Assembly (NCBI GenBank): GCA_951799425.1
Contig: OX637403.1
Coordinates: 23,898,811-23,962,810, forward strand
From: Ilex aquifolium
Taxonomy: Eukaryota; Streptophyta; Magnoliopsida; Aquifoliales; Aquifoliaceae
Reading direction: 5' to 3'
DNA length: 64,000 bases
Positions within the stretch are counted from its first letter, which is position 1; every line of letters starts with the position of its first letter. Shown here in pieces: positions 31,255 to 41,915 of the stretch. A program made the translations under genes and the position numbers. The notes beneath the pieces were generated by a model. That model was not told the origin of the DNA, ran no database searches, and saw only the letters and a program-made list of their open reading frames with translations.

Positions 31255-33673
31255 CTACTGCGCTGGGGGCTCAGTCACTTCTCCACCGATGTTGCCCCCT
31301 ATGTCTCCAAAGAGCTCATCGATGCTGGCAGATAGAGTGTCCGCAGCAGGGGCGTCGGCGGGGGGCACAGAGGCAGAAATAGGTGCCGGGGGATTAGCAG
31401 CCGTCTGCTCCACATTTGCACCGTCGGCAGAAACTTCCCCCGAGGCGGCTGCTATTTCCTCAGAAGGAACGTACTTGTGTTCCTGAAAAAGTGGAGAGTC
31501 CTCAGGCACCTCGGCGGCTCTCAGACCCGCATCCCAGCCCAGTTTGAAAAACTCTTTCTTCTGCTCCTCGAAGGCCACCAGGATGTCGTCGGCGCACTGG
31601 TCAACGATCTCCTGCTGGGTCTTGTTAGCAGCTTCCAATGCTGCCCGGACCTTGTCCAGCTCCTGGGTGAGTGCAGAACAAGTCTGCTCTGACTCTGCCA
31701 CCTTGGCTTCCGCCGCCGAGAGTTGCTTGGTGGATTCCGTGATTTTCTTCTCGGCATCGGCTAGGGACGCATTGGTTTTCTTAAGCTTGGCCTTGGCACC
31801 CTCGGCCTCCTTCAGAAGTGCAGCTATTTGTGCAGACTGAGAAGACAAAGTTTTGTCTCTCGCTGCCACTTCCTCCTTTGCCGTTGCAAGAGCAGCCTGA
31901 GCCTCAGATTTTTGCTTCTCTGAGTCCTGGAGCACGTCCCGTTGGGAGTAGAAGCGGTCGGCAATAGCAGAGACTTGCTGAGCAGTCTGCAAAGAAGGTG
32001 GAAAGTCAGCACAGTTAATGAAACAAGGAAGTGAAAGGAGAAAATTGACTTAGACACTCACCACCAAGGAATTCTGGATGATGTTACGAAGAAGTTGATT
32101 CAGTGGCCTGCCTCGGTGCTCCTCCATGTCGCCATGAAAGAGGAGGGTCTCACTCACAGCATAGGCCACGTAAGGAGAATGGATGATTGAATCAGACTCT
32201 CGGATCGGATTGCCTTCACGATCCCGAACCCGAGGACGCCATTCCGCCGCTTGAGTCATTGGCACTGAAGGGGAAGGCGGAGTTGTGCCAGGAGTTGATG
32301 ATGACGAAGTAGGAGCGGGAGTACCCCTACCCCGACCGGCCACATCATGTTTCTGCTTCACTCTCCTTTCCTCCTCAGGGTGGGGGTCTCTTTCTCGGCC
32401 CCGTCCGCGCCCCGAAGGTCCAGAAGGGGAAGGAGGAGGAGGAAGGTTGGAACGAGAAGTCCCCCTCGGTGGTGGAGGAGGATCGACTGGTGGAGTCCCT
32501 CTTGGCGGTGGGGGGGGAGGTTCATTGGAACTAGTTCCTCGGCCCCGACTGTCTTTGAGGGCGGCTCGTTTCTTAATCAAGTTCAAGTCCAAGCGATAAC
32601 CAGACATCGCAACTTCAAGGGCGTCCTCTGTGTTCAAGCTCTCAAGAACTTCGAAATTTGGCCAAGTCTCCCTCGCCGACGTGCTGGGCTCAGCACCGGT
32701 GGTAGCAGCAGGACCCCTTATCTCAACGACCTCGTCTTCCTCCTCAGCAGCTGTACCCTCGGCGACCCCCTCTACCTCGGCTTCAGTGGCCCTGTCGGGG
32801 TCGTTCTCCAAGTTCGCCTCAGTGGGCTCCTCTTCTGCCAAGGGATCGTAGTTGTGAGGTGTTTGGCTAAACTTCTTGTACCCCGGGGTGTAGTCAAGGA
32901 GGAGATGGGCAGCACGACCCAGGCCCTTGTTCCCCAAGAAGTTCCAGACGAAGCTGATGTCACCGATGTTCACTTGGTTCCGAGGAAGAGCAGCTGTCTC
33001 GGAGTCGGGGATCCCTGCAAACAAAACAATCATTAGCCGAAGAACATTGGAGGAAAAGCAGAAAAGTAGACAAGGGAAGGGCCGACGTACTCGTAGTCCT
33101 CCACTGCTTGGGACACCACAAGTCAGCGGCGTATTCTGGACCAGGCCCTTTCTCCCATTGACCACCGAAGATGAGGAGGTCATCCTTGTACCCTTTGTCG
33201 GAATCTGGAAGGTGGGTGACAAGGTACATGGTGGTATCCCGAGCCTTGAGGTAGTACATTTGTTGGGGCATGACCCTCACCAAGGCATAATAGAAGAGAA
33301 TGTCGTCCAAGCCGAGGTGAAGGTCATGACGCTCGTTCAAGGCAATGACACCCATGATGATCCTAAAGGTGTTAAGGCAACACTGCCCCGGGAAGAGTCG
33401 AAAACGGTGAAGGAAACGGAGGAGGATAGGGTGGAGAGGGAACCTAACTCCGCCCTCCATTATGGCCTTCGTATAGAAGGGCATCTCAGCCTCGGTGCCG
33501 ACATCTACCTTGTGCTTTTTTGGGTCAAACTTATCTATTGTGACCTCGGGGGGAATGGAGTAGTGGGTCCTAAAATTTACTATTTGCTGCTTGCCCTCTA
33601 CGGTGTACTTGCGAGGCCGAGAGGAACCAGCCTCGTCTGCCTCGGGGACCTTCTTGGGACGACGTTTAGTCAT
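31255..33673 (-). CDS. Antisense three-exon gene carried by element B (Transposase_28/PF04195-like)
   Basis: Opposite to gag-pol. Exons 33673-33091, 33014-32062 and 31986-31255 (755 residues) are joined across two introns of 76 and 75 bp with GT-AG borders (A|GTACGT … TTTGCAG|GG and GTG|GTGAGT … TTTGCAG|AC), and the frame stays open across both. Residues 1-8 are basic (MTKRRPKK). About 75-130 hold EGGVRFPLHPILLRFLHRF and LNTFRIIMGVIAL, matching the plant 'gypsy-type putative transposase' domain. Exon 2 is acidic, then Pro/Arg-rich (PPPPPPRGTPPVD, GRGRGRERD). Exon 3 is a long Ala/Glu/Lys coiled coil (about 520-665). I chose the ATG at 33673; the in-frame upstream codons have no ATG. Function unknown; a DNA- or protein-binding accessory role is a guess. 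A related decayed gene lies in element A. Confidence 0.8.
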
Positions 33674-34046
33674 GTCCTCGGGGACAAGATGATCCTCGGG
33701 GGTGTTCTCTCTGCTTGGTACACTCACTGGACTCAACGGAAGGAAGACCGGTGGACGGAGTATGAACAGGCAGGGTCACTCTTGACACAGACGAAGGAGA
33801 AGAAGGCGACTGGTCGCCGGAAAAACGAAGAAAATAGAGGAAAGAAAACGAGTAATGTAAGGAGACTCACCGGAATGAGGAATGAAGAAGGAAGCGGTGG
33901 CGGCAGAGGACTGTGGTCTTCAGAAAAAAGCGTCAAATGAGGCGGCGAAGTGAATCAGTTGCAGCGACTCTCCGGCGAACTTTCCGGCGATGAATAGCTC
34001 TGCAGAGTTAGCTTTCGAGAACGAAGCACGGATGAACTAAGTGTTG
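33674..34046 (-). promoter_or_regulatory. 5' leader of the antisense gene
   Basis: Between the candidate TATA box and the ATG. It contains a splice-donor-like CCG|GTGAGTCTCC near 33875 and acceptor-like CAG sites near 33735-33705, so a 5' UTR intron is possible. No upstream in-frame ATG joins the coding frame. Confidence 0.4.
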
Positions 34047-34056
34047 TTTATATAGT
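34047..34056 (-). promoter_or_regulatory. Candidate TATA box of the antisense gene
   Basis: CTATATAAAC on the minus strand, about 375 bp before the ATG at 33673 and outside the LTR. It would let the gene be transcribed independently of the LTR promoter. Confidence 0.55.
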
Positions 34057-34206
34057 ACCTGTCCCCATCATTGCGCACGAAGCACGATGAGGGGCGCATT
34101 TAATGCGCACGATCTCCGAAGAGGGGATTGCGGCTGCAGAAGTGATGGAGTTGGTGAGCCCTCTCACCTTCTCCACGACACGTGTCCTCTGTCGTACGAA
34201 GGCCAA

Positions 34207-34221
34207 GGGCTGGGGGGCAGT
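34207..34221 (+). other. Element B polypurine tract
   Basis: GGGCTGGGGGGCAGT lies directly before the 3' LTR, where plus-strand DNA synthesis starts in LTR retrotransposons. Confidence 0.75.
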
Positions 34222-35330
34222 TGATGGGACATTCTGTGGGTTCAGCAGATGGTAACACGTGTTCTCGGGGGATCACTGTGCTCCGACGACTGATGTCATG
34301 ACACACGTCCTCGGCGTCGTGTGATCCCGGTACTAAAATGGTGACACGTGTCCTCGGCGTCCGGATACCACTGGTGGTTTAGATTGATGACACGTAATCT
34401 CGGCACTCAATGAACCTCGGTGCTGCCTCATCTCACACGTGTCCTCGGCGCCTATGACTTCTCGGGATATGAGGGCCCGGTACACGTCATCTCGGCTCCA
34501 AAAGCTCCCCGACGTCTTCGGCTTATGGAAACTAAGGTGAGGAAGGAGTCACTGGCTTGTCCTTTCCGTCAACTCAGTAAGGCAGGCTGGGTAAGCAGAG
34601 TTGGCAACCAAGGGGATAAGGACACGTAGTACTGTGAGCAGAGCAGTACATAGCTTTACACAAAGGTCCCAGTCATTGTCCGGGTATACAGGGGATCATT
34701 TAATAAACATTCAGTATGATGGGATGTCCTTGATGACTGGGATAGCCCGGAAAGGGGCGCATTAAGTGCTACAAAGATCAAGCATTCAATACATTTGCAG
34801 AGGGATAAGAGCATTTATTGCTCGGGCGCCCGAGGGAAGGGGCATTGATTGGTCGGGACTCCGAGCAGTTAAGAGCCTTCAAATATCTCTGCAAAAGGGT
34901 AAAAACGCTTCCCCATGACTGACATCTCCTACTGTGCACTAGCCTGCAATGATTACTACCAACAAAGGTATAAATAGCCCTCTGAGAGGCAAATCGAAGG
35001 TACGCAACACATGCAAGCAAGTGTGCTCCGAATACTCTCCCTCTCAAAAGCGACTACTGACTTGTCCGTCGGAGGGGAAACGCCGGAGACACTCCGGCGC
35101 CCTTCTAACTCTTCTTTTCTTGTCCAGGAGAAGCCGGAGTCCAACACCGTTTGTGAGGCTTAGTTCAACCGTTCCACAAGAAGGAGCCACCGTCAATCCA
35201 ACCAGTTCCTTTTGGCCTACGTCACGCCAATCCACTTCATCGCTAGGATTCGACGTCAACGGTTAAGACGAGTTCGCCCTAGTCCTGCTTCTACTCGAAC
35301 ATTTATATTGTGCAAAAATCTGTACGCACA
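34222..35330 (+). repeat. Element B 3' LTR, upstream of the DREB gene
   Basis: 1109 bp with the same ACGT-core array (cores from 34257 to 34484) and the TATA box at 34969-34976. It ends 541 bp before the DREB start codon and has the same orientation, so its promoter points at that gene. Confidence 0.97.
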
Positions 35331-35335
35331 CTAGC

Positions 35336-35871
35336 TAACATGATAAGGGAAGGGACCTGATCGAAAAAACAAATGGTAAGGGAGAAATGAACAGTGTTAA
35401 TGTAGGTAAAACTAGAAAGATATCAAAGTGGAGGGGTTGCGTGGTACTAGAGAAAAGGACCCCATTGTACCAGAGGGTCTAGCAGGGGAGAGGGTGACCC
35501 ATTTCTTCAGTGGGTCCCTCTCCTTCTCTCTCTTTTCTCCCTCTCTTATAAGTGTTGTATGAGTCATTGGGAAATGATGGGAAGAGCCTGGTTGATCAAG
35601 GGTAGCTCTGAAGGTGCATTCCATATCCTTCTCTCTCTCTCCCTCCCTCTCTCCTTGACAAACTCCTCCTAAGTTTCTTTCTCTATTTTCCTTCAAAACC
35701 TTAAAATCCTCAGCCCCAAGGCCCCAACAGAACCACACTTCTCTCTCTCTCTCTCTCTCTGCCTGCTGAGCCCTGGAGAACTGCTGCTAGCAACTTGTTT
35801 ATTGAATTATTTTTTGATCAACTACGGGGTTAGATTGTCCGGACGAATTATCACCTGGGTCAGCTTTAACA
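35336..35871 (+). promoter_or_regulatory. Remaining promoter and 5' leader of the DREB gene
   Basis: Native upstream sequence that continues the DNA left of 24101 before element B inserted. A weak TATA-like TTATAAGT is at 35546-35553. The leader is rich in CT tracts (35512-35540, 35625-35655, 35740-35761), common in plant 5' UTRs. The exact start site is not visible. Confidence 0.5.
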
Positions 35872-36624
35872 ATGAGTACTGAACCTCAGAATTCAGAAAC
35901 TGAGAGCAGCTCCAACTCATCCTCATCGTCTCCATCCCCACCTGGGTTGACTCAGTCACCTCCAAACTCAGTCTCAAAGTCACCAAACCAACCAAAATCA
36001 ACAAACCCAGAAGCCAAAAAGCTCAAAAGAATCCGAGACAGTAACAAACACCCAGTTTATCGTGGTGTCCGAATGCGAAACTGGGGCAAATGGGTCTCTG
36101 AAATTCGTGAACCGCGCAAGAAATCTCGCATATGGCTCGGAACTTTCCCTACCCCAGAAATGGCTGCTAGAGCTCATGACGTAGCTGCATTGAGCATCAA
36201 GGGTAACTCAGCGATTCTAAACTTTCCTGAACTCGCCGGGTCTCTGCCTCGGCCTGTGACTCCCTCTCCTCGTGACGTTCAAGCCGCTGCGGCTAAAGCA
36301 GCTGCAATGGACAAATTTGACTCTGCATCACCGTCTTCGCCGTCGACTTCATTGTTGTCTTCTTCATTGTCATCATTGGTTTCTACCGGTGATCTGTCAA
36401 CTTCTGATGAACTGAGTGAAATTGTTGAGTTGCCGAGTCTAGGGACGAGTTTTGACTCACTGGAATTGCATAGTGAGTTTGTCTATGTTGATTCTGTCGA
36501 TGGTTGGCTCTATCCTCCTCCATGGTTGAATAGTGTGGATGAAAGTGGGTATTTTTCAGATCAGATATCATTGCCGGAGAGTGCTGCTTCGAATAGTTTT
36601 GAATCTATGTTGTGGAACTACTAG
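35872..36624 (+). CDS. AP2/ERF transcription factor, DREB A-4 (TINY/HARDY-like) group
   Basis: 250 residues, no intron, as usual for this family. A Ser/Pro-rich N-terminus (1-45) and a basic [12 protein letters not shown] stretch precede the single AP2 domain (about 61-119: [20 protein letters not shown] … [20 protein letters not shown] … NSAILNFPE). WV.EIRE has Val-14 and Glu-19 of the domain, the DREB signature, and the [20 protein letters not shown] form is that of group A-4. After it come an Ala-rich helix ([15 protein letters not shown]), Ser-rich and acidic activation-type segments, and the terminal LWNY motif of the subgroup. Such proteins bind DRE/CRT (CCGAC) or related boxes and act in stress and growth control. 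Element B now lies 541 bp upstream. The reading frame is intact. Confidence 0.97.
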   Translation: MSTEPQNSETESSSNSSSSSPSPPGLTQSPPNSVSKSPNQPKSTNPEAKKLKRIRDSNKHPVYRGVRMRNWGKWVSEIREPRKKSRIWLGTFPTPEMAARAHDVAALSIKGNSAILNFPELAGSLPRPVTPSPRDVQAAAAKAAAMDKFDSASPSSPSTSLLSSSLSSLVSTGDLSTSDELSEIVELPSLGTSFDSLELHSEFVYVDSVDGWLYPPPWLNSVDESGYFSDQISLPESAASNSFESMLWNY

Positions 36625-37856
36625 GGCTGCATTTGTGTGTGTTTCTTTTTTTATGTTTTCTTTTTAGCCCCTCTTCTGTTTTTTCTTGAAGGGCTAAAAC
36701 TCTCTCTTTCTCTCTCTCTCTGTAACTTGTTCAATGAGTTACTGTACAGTGTTCGGAGGGACAGTCACAGAGGAAATGTCATAAATAGCTTTCCATGGTT
36801 GCTGTATACACATTAAAGTCTATATGTGTGTGTGTGTCTTTCTGGTTGAGGGGGGAGGGATCAAATAAAACTTGAAGTTACAGTTTTTGCCTGATGTCGA
36901 TGGAAGGTTACACCATAGTAAAGCCTCAAAGAACTGGCTTAAGAGAACTGCTTTTATGTGTAAATTAGAAAATATATACTTCTATTTGTTTTGGTATATT
37001 GCTTTTTTCTTTTTCTAATATTGTGATCGTATCCTAATCTTTCTAAGAAAAACACCTGCAAACAAAGGACAATACTACAATGACCTAATTTAAATTAGGC
37101 CACTAATTAGAGGCGTAAGTCAATGCATTTATTGGAGTAATTGTGAATTATAATATTATAGAATTCCGAGGGAAGTATTGGCTCAAGACATGTACTTCCT
37201 TCCGAATTCTACAGTTTTCGAGCTCTTTGCCTTCTATATAAGTTGCAAAGTTACAATAGGTGATACCTATTGTATTTTGTAAGAGTATCACCCGTACACA
37301 TATATATGTATGTTTTTTGATTAATAGAATTTTTTTTTACTTTCCGAAAAAAAAATATATTGAATTAGGTCTCTAAAATAGATTTAAATAACTTTTTCAC
37401 AAAAAAAAAAAAAAAATGCATATTTACCATGCTGATGCCCATGTACACTTTGAGAAATCATTGTGCGAAGTATAAACCTCAACTGGGAATGGCTCCTGCA
37501 CTGCTCAAAACCCTTGTCTCCATTGTCTTTGACTATTTGGTTAATTTTTTTTTGAACTGGTCTCCATTTTTTTTTTGACTGTTTGGGTACAGGTTTTGCT
37601 TTTTTGGCAAATAGCTTATTGTGGAAGGTGGAGAGAGAGAGGAGAGAGAGTGACAGTGACAAATTCCCCCATTAGAGTAGCAGTATCAATCTAGTTTTTC
37701 TCGCACCGCTTAGCAATATGTTAAATTGTTGTGAGCAGAGATGACTGACCCAGTTCACTTGGATTTTTTTTCCCCTTTTGGAGATTTGTGGAGTGGTAAT
37801 AGGCCTAGGATGAGAATTTTTCCTCTCTTGGAGGGGCATTAGGCATGAGACATTAC
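36625..37856. other. DREB 3' UTR and intergenic DNA
   Basis: The 3' UTR has CT and GT tracts (36700-36722, 36824-36838) and an AATAAA at 36864-36869. From about 37130 to 37345 the sequence (TATATAAG, GTATCACCCGTACACA, ATTAATAGAA) resembles the end of an old LTR, but no boundaries can be set. No gene seen. Confidence 0.5.
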
Positions 37857-37870
37857 CAAAGATCTCCTTT

Positions 37871-38069
37871 TTTTTTTTGTCAGACCATCCGGTATCCGGA
37901 GACCACATTGGGCCCCGACTAAATCCGGATTCGAGCCGGGTAGGACCCTTTCGGGTGGCAAAGCTCTCCCTCACAGGTTTTAAGGCTGCTGCGTTCCCAA
38001 AGGCTTGAAACCGAGACCTTTGGTTAAGCTAGCAGAGCGCCTTACCAACTCTGCTAAGCCCCCGTGGGT
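37871..38069 (-). mobile_element. tRNA-derived SINE with perfect 14-bp target duplication
   Basis: On the minus strand it begins ACCCACGGGGGCTTAGCAGA (A box TTAGCAGAGTTGG) and continues with the B box GGTTTCAAGCC and a body containing CCCGGCTCGAATCCGG. It ends CCGGATGGTCTGAC followed by an A-tract (T-run at 37871-37879 on the plus strand). The 14-bp duplication CAAAGATCTCCTTT flanks it at 37857-37870 and 38070-38083. Complete and, from the perfect repeat, fairly young. Confidence 0.88.
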
Positions 38070-38183
38070 CAAAGATCTCCTTTACACTGGTTAGGATGAA
38101 GGCATTTTTTTAGAAAGTACAACTGTGGACAAACCTAGCTAAGCTCTCTTTCTTTGTGTTTGTGTATGATTATATAAATATAT

Positions 38184-38466
38184 GGAGAAAAGTCCACAAT
38201 ACCGAAAAGTTTTTTTTTTGGTACTATACTGTCATTATAAATTTTGTGGTTCGTTTTTTATAACTTTTGAAGATTATTTATAACTTTCAAGGAATTTTTA
38301 GGATCGATTTCAAATGATTCACAAAAATTGTAACTTAAACCGTAAAAGTTGTAATATAACTTCAAAAGTTATAAATTTTTTTTTTTTATCTTAAACAAAC
38401 CTTATAATCCACAAAGTTTGGCAGTACGATACCAAATTTTTTTGTTCGGTACTATAATCAGACTCC
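38184..38466. repeat. Fold-back MITE with long inverted repeats
   Basis: The left arm (GGAG…CACAATACCGAAAAG…GGTACTATACTGTC) and the reverse complement of the right arm (GGAGTCTGATTATAGTACCG…GGTATCGTACTGCC) match over about 100 bp, and both continue into TTATAACTTTTGAAG. A related sequence, partly conserved, lies at about 51600-51730. Superfamily undetermined. Confidence 0.6.
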
Positions 38467-40226
38467 ATAAGTGTATATATATATATATACCTTTTCTATA
38501 AATTTGGTTAGATGGTGTCATAATCATCAGCATTCCAGGTGAACCTAGAAAATTCAGACAGAACCAAACCCACCCAACTACTTTAAAGAGAAAAATGTAG
38601 GTGCATCATGTACGAGAGCAAATAATGAGGAATGACTGTTGTATACTTTATTCATCCTTTTAATGCCCTTTTTCCAATTTCTTTTGAAAAGAGTTCAGCA
38701 AAAGAGGACAAGGTATCCATGCTACGTACTTAGATATAAAGTTCATTAAGATCACTAGTGACATCTCCTAATCTGGTTTATTATTTGACTTAATGATTCA
38801 TTCATTGACATACATTCGAATAAAAAAGTTTAGGCGCGCAGCAGTCTAATTCGAGTTCTCGTGCTCCGTCTTGTTCTTATAGGAATAGCAGTTTAGTGTG
38901 ATAAGACTAAAGAATGGCAGTTAAGCTCCGTTAACCTGGGAATTAGGGTTCTCCTAATCAAGTTACGTGTGCTAACTACTCTTCTTTTTGTGCTTGTGTC
39001 TTCGTCTTCTGTGTGACAACTGTGCTAAAGCCTCATCATATGAAAAATAATGCTATGAAATCATGTCATCGAACAAAAACGTACATTAAATTGGAGTATT
39101 AAGCTAGATTAGTAGAGTCTAATAACATTACACATATAAGCCACAATCAGAAAAGTATAAAACCAATTACCATGGAGATCTTGAGTTTGAAAATCTTGAT
39201 TTACCCGATATGCATAATTTGTGGTAATTCAGTATTTTGAGTGTGGTTAGAGCGATTATTTGTAATATCAAATAGGAAATAGAACAAAACATCATAATGT
39301 TAAATGTGTAGTAGGCACTCGTGGAGGTCTATTTTTGGTAGCTTAGCTTACCTAACTTGATAGAAACCTAAATTAGCTAAGTCAAAAGTGAGACACTACG
39401 GAACATTTGCACGTTTTTTAGTAAATTTGATCGATCATCAAACTTAATTTGTTGGTCTAATTCAATGTTGTTAGAGGATTGACTATGTTACCACTGTTGA
39501 TCCAAACGTGCGTAATGACAAATCAAGTCGGATAATTAGATCCAAATAATACTACTCTGTTTTTTAAATCCTTCATGTGCATGTTGCTATATTTTTTTCC
39601 ACAACTGTGATTAAAGTTAAACAGTTTAAAACTCAATTTAATAGCTGAGAAGGACAAATGAACTGCTGTGCTGTGAGCAGTAATATAAATATTTTCAACT
39701 TTCGGGCATAAAGTTGTCTCCATTAAAGAAAACATGAAAGGCATGAAAATAATGTATCCACTGATCAAATAGGTCCATGTCAATTCATGCATGGGTGAGT
39801 CAAGCTATCATACCCTATTTTTTATTTTTATTTTTTGGGTAAGTAAATAGTTTTATCCCAAAAAAAATATTACAAGACAATGCTCTTCAAAGAAATCATA
39901 ACCAATGTTCTTCAAAGTCAAGATAATAAGCTTATGTTACCTCCATTTTACTTTTCTTTGTCATATCGAAAAATAATTTTTATTCGTAGATCTTAGTTTG
40001 TATTATTAATAACCATTGATCGTAAAAATTATAAAATAAATAAAATTATAAAATAATATCTTTCCAGTGTCACCTTATGATTGAACAAAAAAATAGAGAT
40101 ATGAAACCGAAAAATTATTTCTTTGATATCAAAGTCTACCCCAAAAGAAAGATGAAAGATTCTTTTGGTGAATTTCATTCTCCTTTTCTGCTTCAAGAAC
40201 CCTCGCCAATGTCCCATATAAGAGTA
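38467..40226. other. Intergenic DNA
   Basis: AT-rich with short poly-T and poly-A tracts. No gene, RNA or complete repeat recognised. Confidence 0.6.
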
Positions 40227-40659
40227 CTAGTTATTTCTTATGCCTGAAGTCACGGAATAATAAAAAAAATAGTCAACAATAAACATATTTATATTCATAC
40301 CAAAAATCAAATTACAAAGATAGAGGAGAAAGAAATGAATTTAAGCACCGATTGTAGTAGGAGCAAGCGATGGTAGTGATGGGAGATGGTGATGGTTGTG
40401 ATAGTGGTGGTGGTGGAGTAGTTCAAAACACTACTTTTTTTTTAAAATACTTATGAAAAGTTAAAAGTTTTAGAAGCACTTTTAAAAAATTACCCAAAAC
40501 ACATCCTTAAGGACTTATTTTCTCTATTAAATTTGGGATGTTAATATTAGTCGTCAGATTAACTTTAAAATAAAATTTAGATAGATCTCAACCGCGAATA
40601 GTAAAAGTCATTTTGTTTATATTTTAAAATTTGAATTGTATTGTACTTTATTATATAGA
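40227..40659 (-). mobile_element. Non-autonomous Helitron, family 2, copy 1
   Basis: In element orientation (minus) it starts A|TCTATATAATAAAGTAC and ends GTGACTTCAGGCAT…ATAACTAG|T. It thus has the 5' TC, the 3' CTAG preceded by a short stem-loop, and insertion between A and T without target duplication, all Helitron hallmarks. It is homologous end to end with 41916-42713, except for the central GGT-rich tract, which is only about 55 bp here (about 40368-40424). Confidence 0.8.
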
Positions 40660-40661
40660 TT

Positions 40662-40663
<2 letters not shown>

Positions 40664-40720
<57 letters not shown>
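40664..40720 (+). repeat. (CA)n(TA)n microsatellite
   Basis: A compound CA then TA repeat directly behind the 5' TC end of the Helitron. The Helitron terminus borders this repeat. Confidence 0.95.
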
Positions 40721-40722
<2 letters not shown>

Positions 40723-41915
40723 GCCTAGGAACTGCTTAGTATACACATACACATATATATTTGTATATGCATATCTCTTTTGGTACATTTCTCTTCTTTT
40801 CAATCTTTGAACCCCACAAGTTTTTGGGGTTTTGTGTATTTTCTCAAACACGATTCTACTTTCTAGAACCCTAAATAATTATTGAGAAAGCTAAAGAGAA
40901 ACTTTTGGGTGAATCTTCCTGTATGTATGAGTATGATCCACCACACATATCAGACACCAAAATCTTGAATCCCACAAACCCCATCTCTCTTTATTAGACA
41001 CGGTTTTCTCAATCTGTAAATTAAGATGTGTTTGTACGAGAAATCCAATCACCAGGACCCCATTACACAGCTGTGAACCTTTTGAATGCTCTTCCAAACA
41101 CAAGTGAAATGACCCATCTCTTCACCCTCTTCTATCTGCATTTGTCTTCTTATTATAACTACTTTTTTTTTTTGTAGTGATTTTCAATTGTTTTTATCTT
41201 CTTTTTTTTTTTTTATCCTTTTTACTCTTTTCTTTAACAACCTGAGAGATTAAGTAAAACTATTGAGAAGTTTTTATCTTCATAAGCCTTGGTTTGATCT
41301 TTTTTCTTAGTAGAGAAGGTGGACTAGACATCATTTGCTTACTAAGAATCATTTTCACTCCTTTGATTAAATGAAATAAGAAATATTCTTCACCATCATC
41401 ACAATAAACAAACAAACTGAGAATAGACCACAAACAATATTATTTGGGGTGGTTTGGAACTTGAAGACCTTTGAACATACCAACCAAGCTTCTCTCTGAA
41501 GTTCTTTTGCATTTAATTACTAATTGTATAGTGTTTCTCAATTGAATATCTCCACTTGAGAGAATTTTGTCTTTCCTTCCTACAAAAGCTAAAGAGAAAA
41601 GGTTGAACATATGGATAACTCAGTAAACTCTCTAAGAACTTACCAATTTGGCTTAGTTTCCTGGTTTTAAAGCTTAAGCTTTTGGAATTATTGATGATTG
41701 GAGAAAAAAAAATGTTTAACACGACAATCCCTAAATATTAAAACTCTTTATTTTATATCTTTACTTTTGGGTTTACGAAAATTATTTATCTTCTACAAAA
41801 ACAGAAAAGAAAATTGTGAAAATTTGGGTTGAATCCTCTTTAAGGGACTTATAATGAATTTAGTTCACCAAGGAAACTTATTTGGGGTAAGTTCGTTTTT
41901 AATCTTACTAATAAA
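40721..41915. other. Intergenic DNA between two Helitron copies
   Basis: AT-rich with several homopolymer tracts (for example 41164-41175 and 41203-41213). No gene supported. Confidence 0.6.

Larger units (their letters stand above)
24106..35330 (+). mobile_element. Element B: young, near-intact Tat-lineage Ty3/gypsy retrotransposon
   Basis: 11,225 bp with 1109-bp LTRs at 24106-25214 and 34222-35330, a perfect 5-bp target duplication CTAGC (24101-24105 and 35331-35335), a tRNA-Asp-type primer site, long gag-pro and pol frames, a GGGGGG polypurine tract, and an antisense spliced gene between pol and the 3' LTR. By eye the LTRs differ at two positions only (G24784/T34900 and G25065/A35181). 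At 1.3e-8 substitutions per site per year this means an insertion of the order of 70,000 years ago. Two RNase H domains in pol and the antisense extra gene place it in the Tat lineage. All key catalytic motifs are present, so it may still be active. Confidence 0.97.

Noticed and set aside
33674..33736. Longer start for the antisense protein at 33736
   Set aside because: The codon there is TTG; the first ATG in frame is at 33673.
32285..33940. Plus-strand open frames of 100-337 codons
   Set aside because: They are shadows of the antisense three-exon gene, rich in Gly/Arg from its proline-rich exon, and interrupted where that gene has introns.
35412..35738. 108-codon minus-strand frame upstream of the DREB gene
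   Set aside because: It reads through CT/GA-rich leader sequence, giving Glu/Arg-rich low-complexity peptide; it is better explained as 5' leader and promoter.
37130..37345. Possible solo LTR
   Set aside because: Motif order is suggestive, but I could not find both ends or a target duplication.
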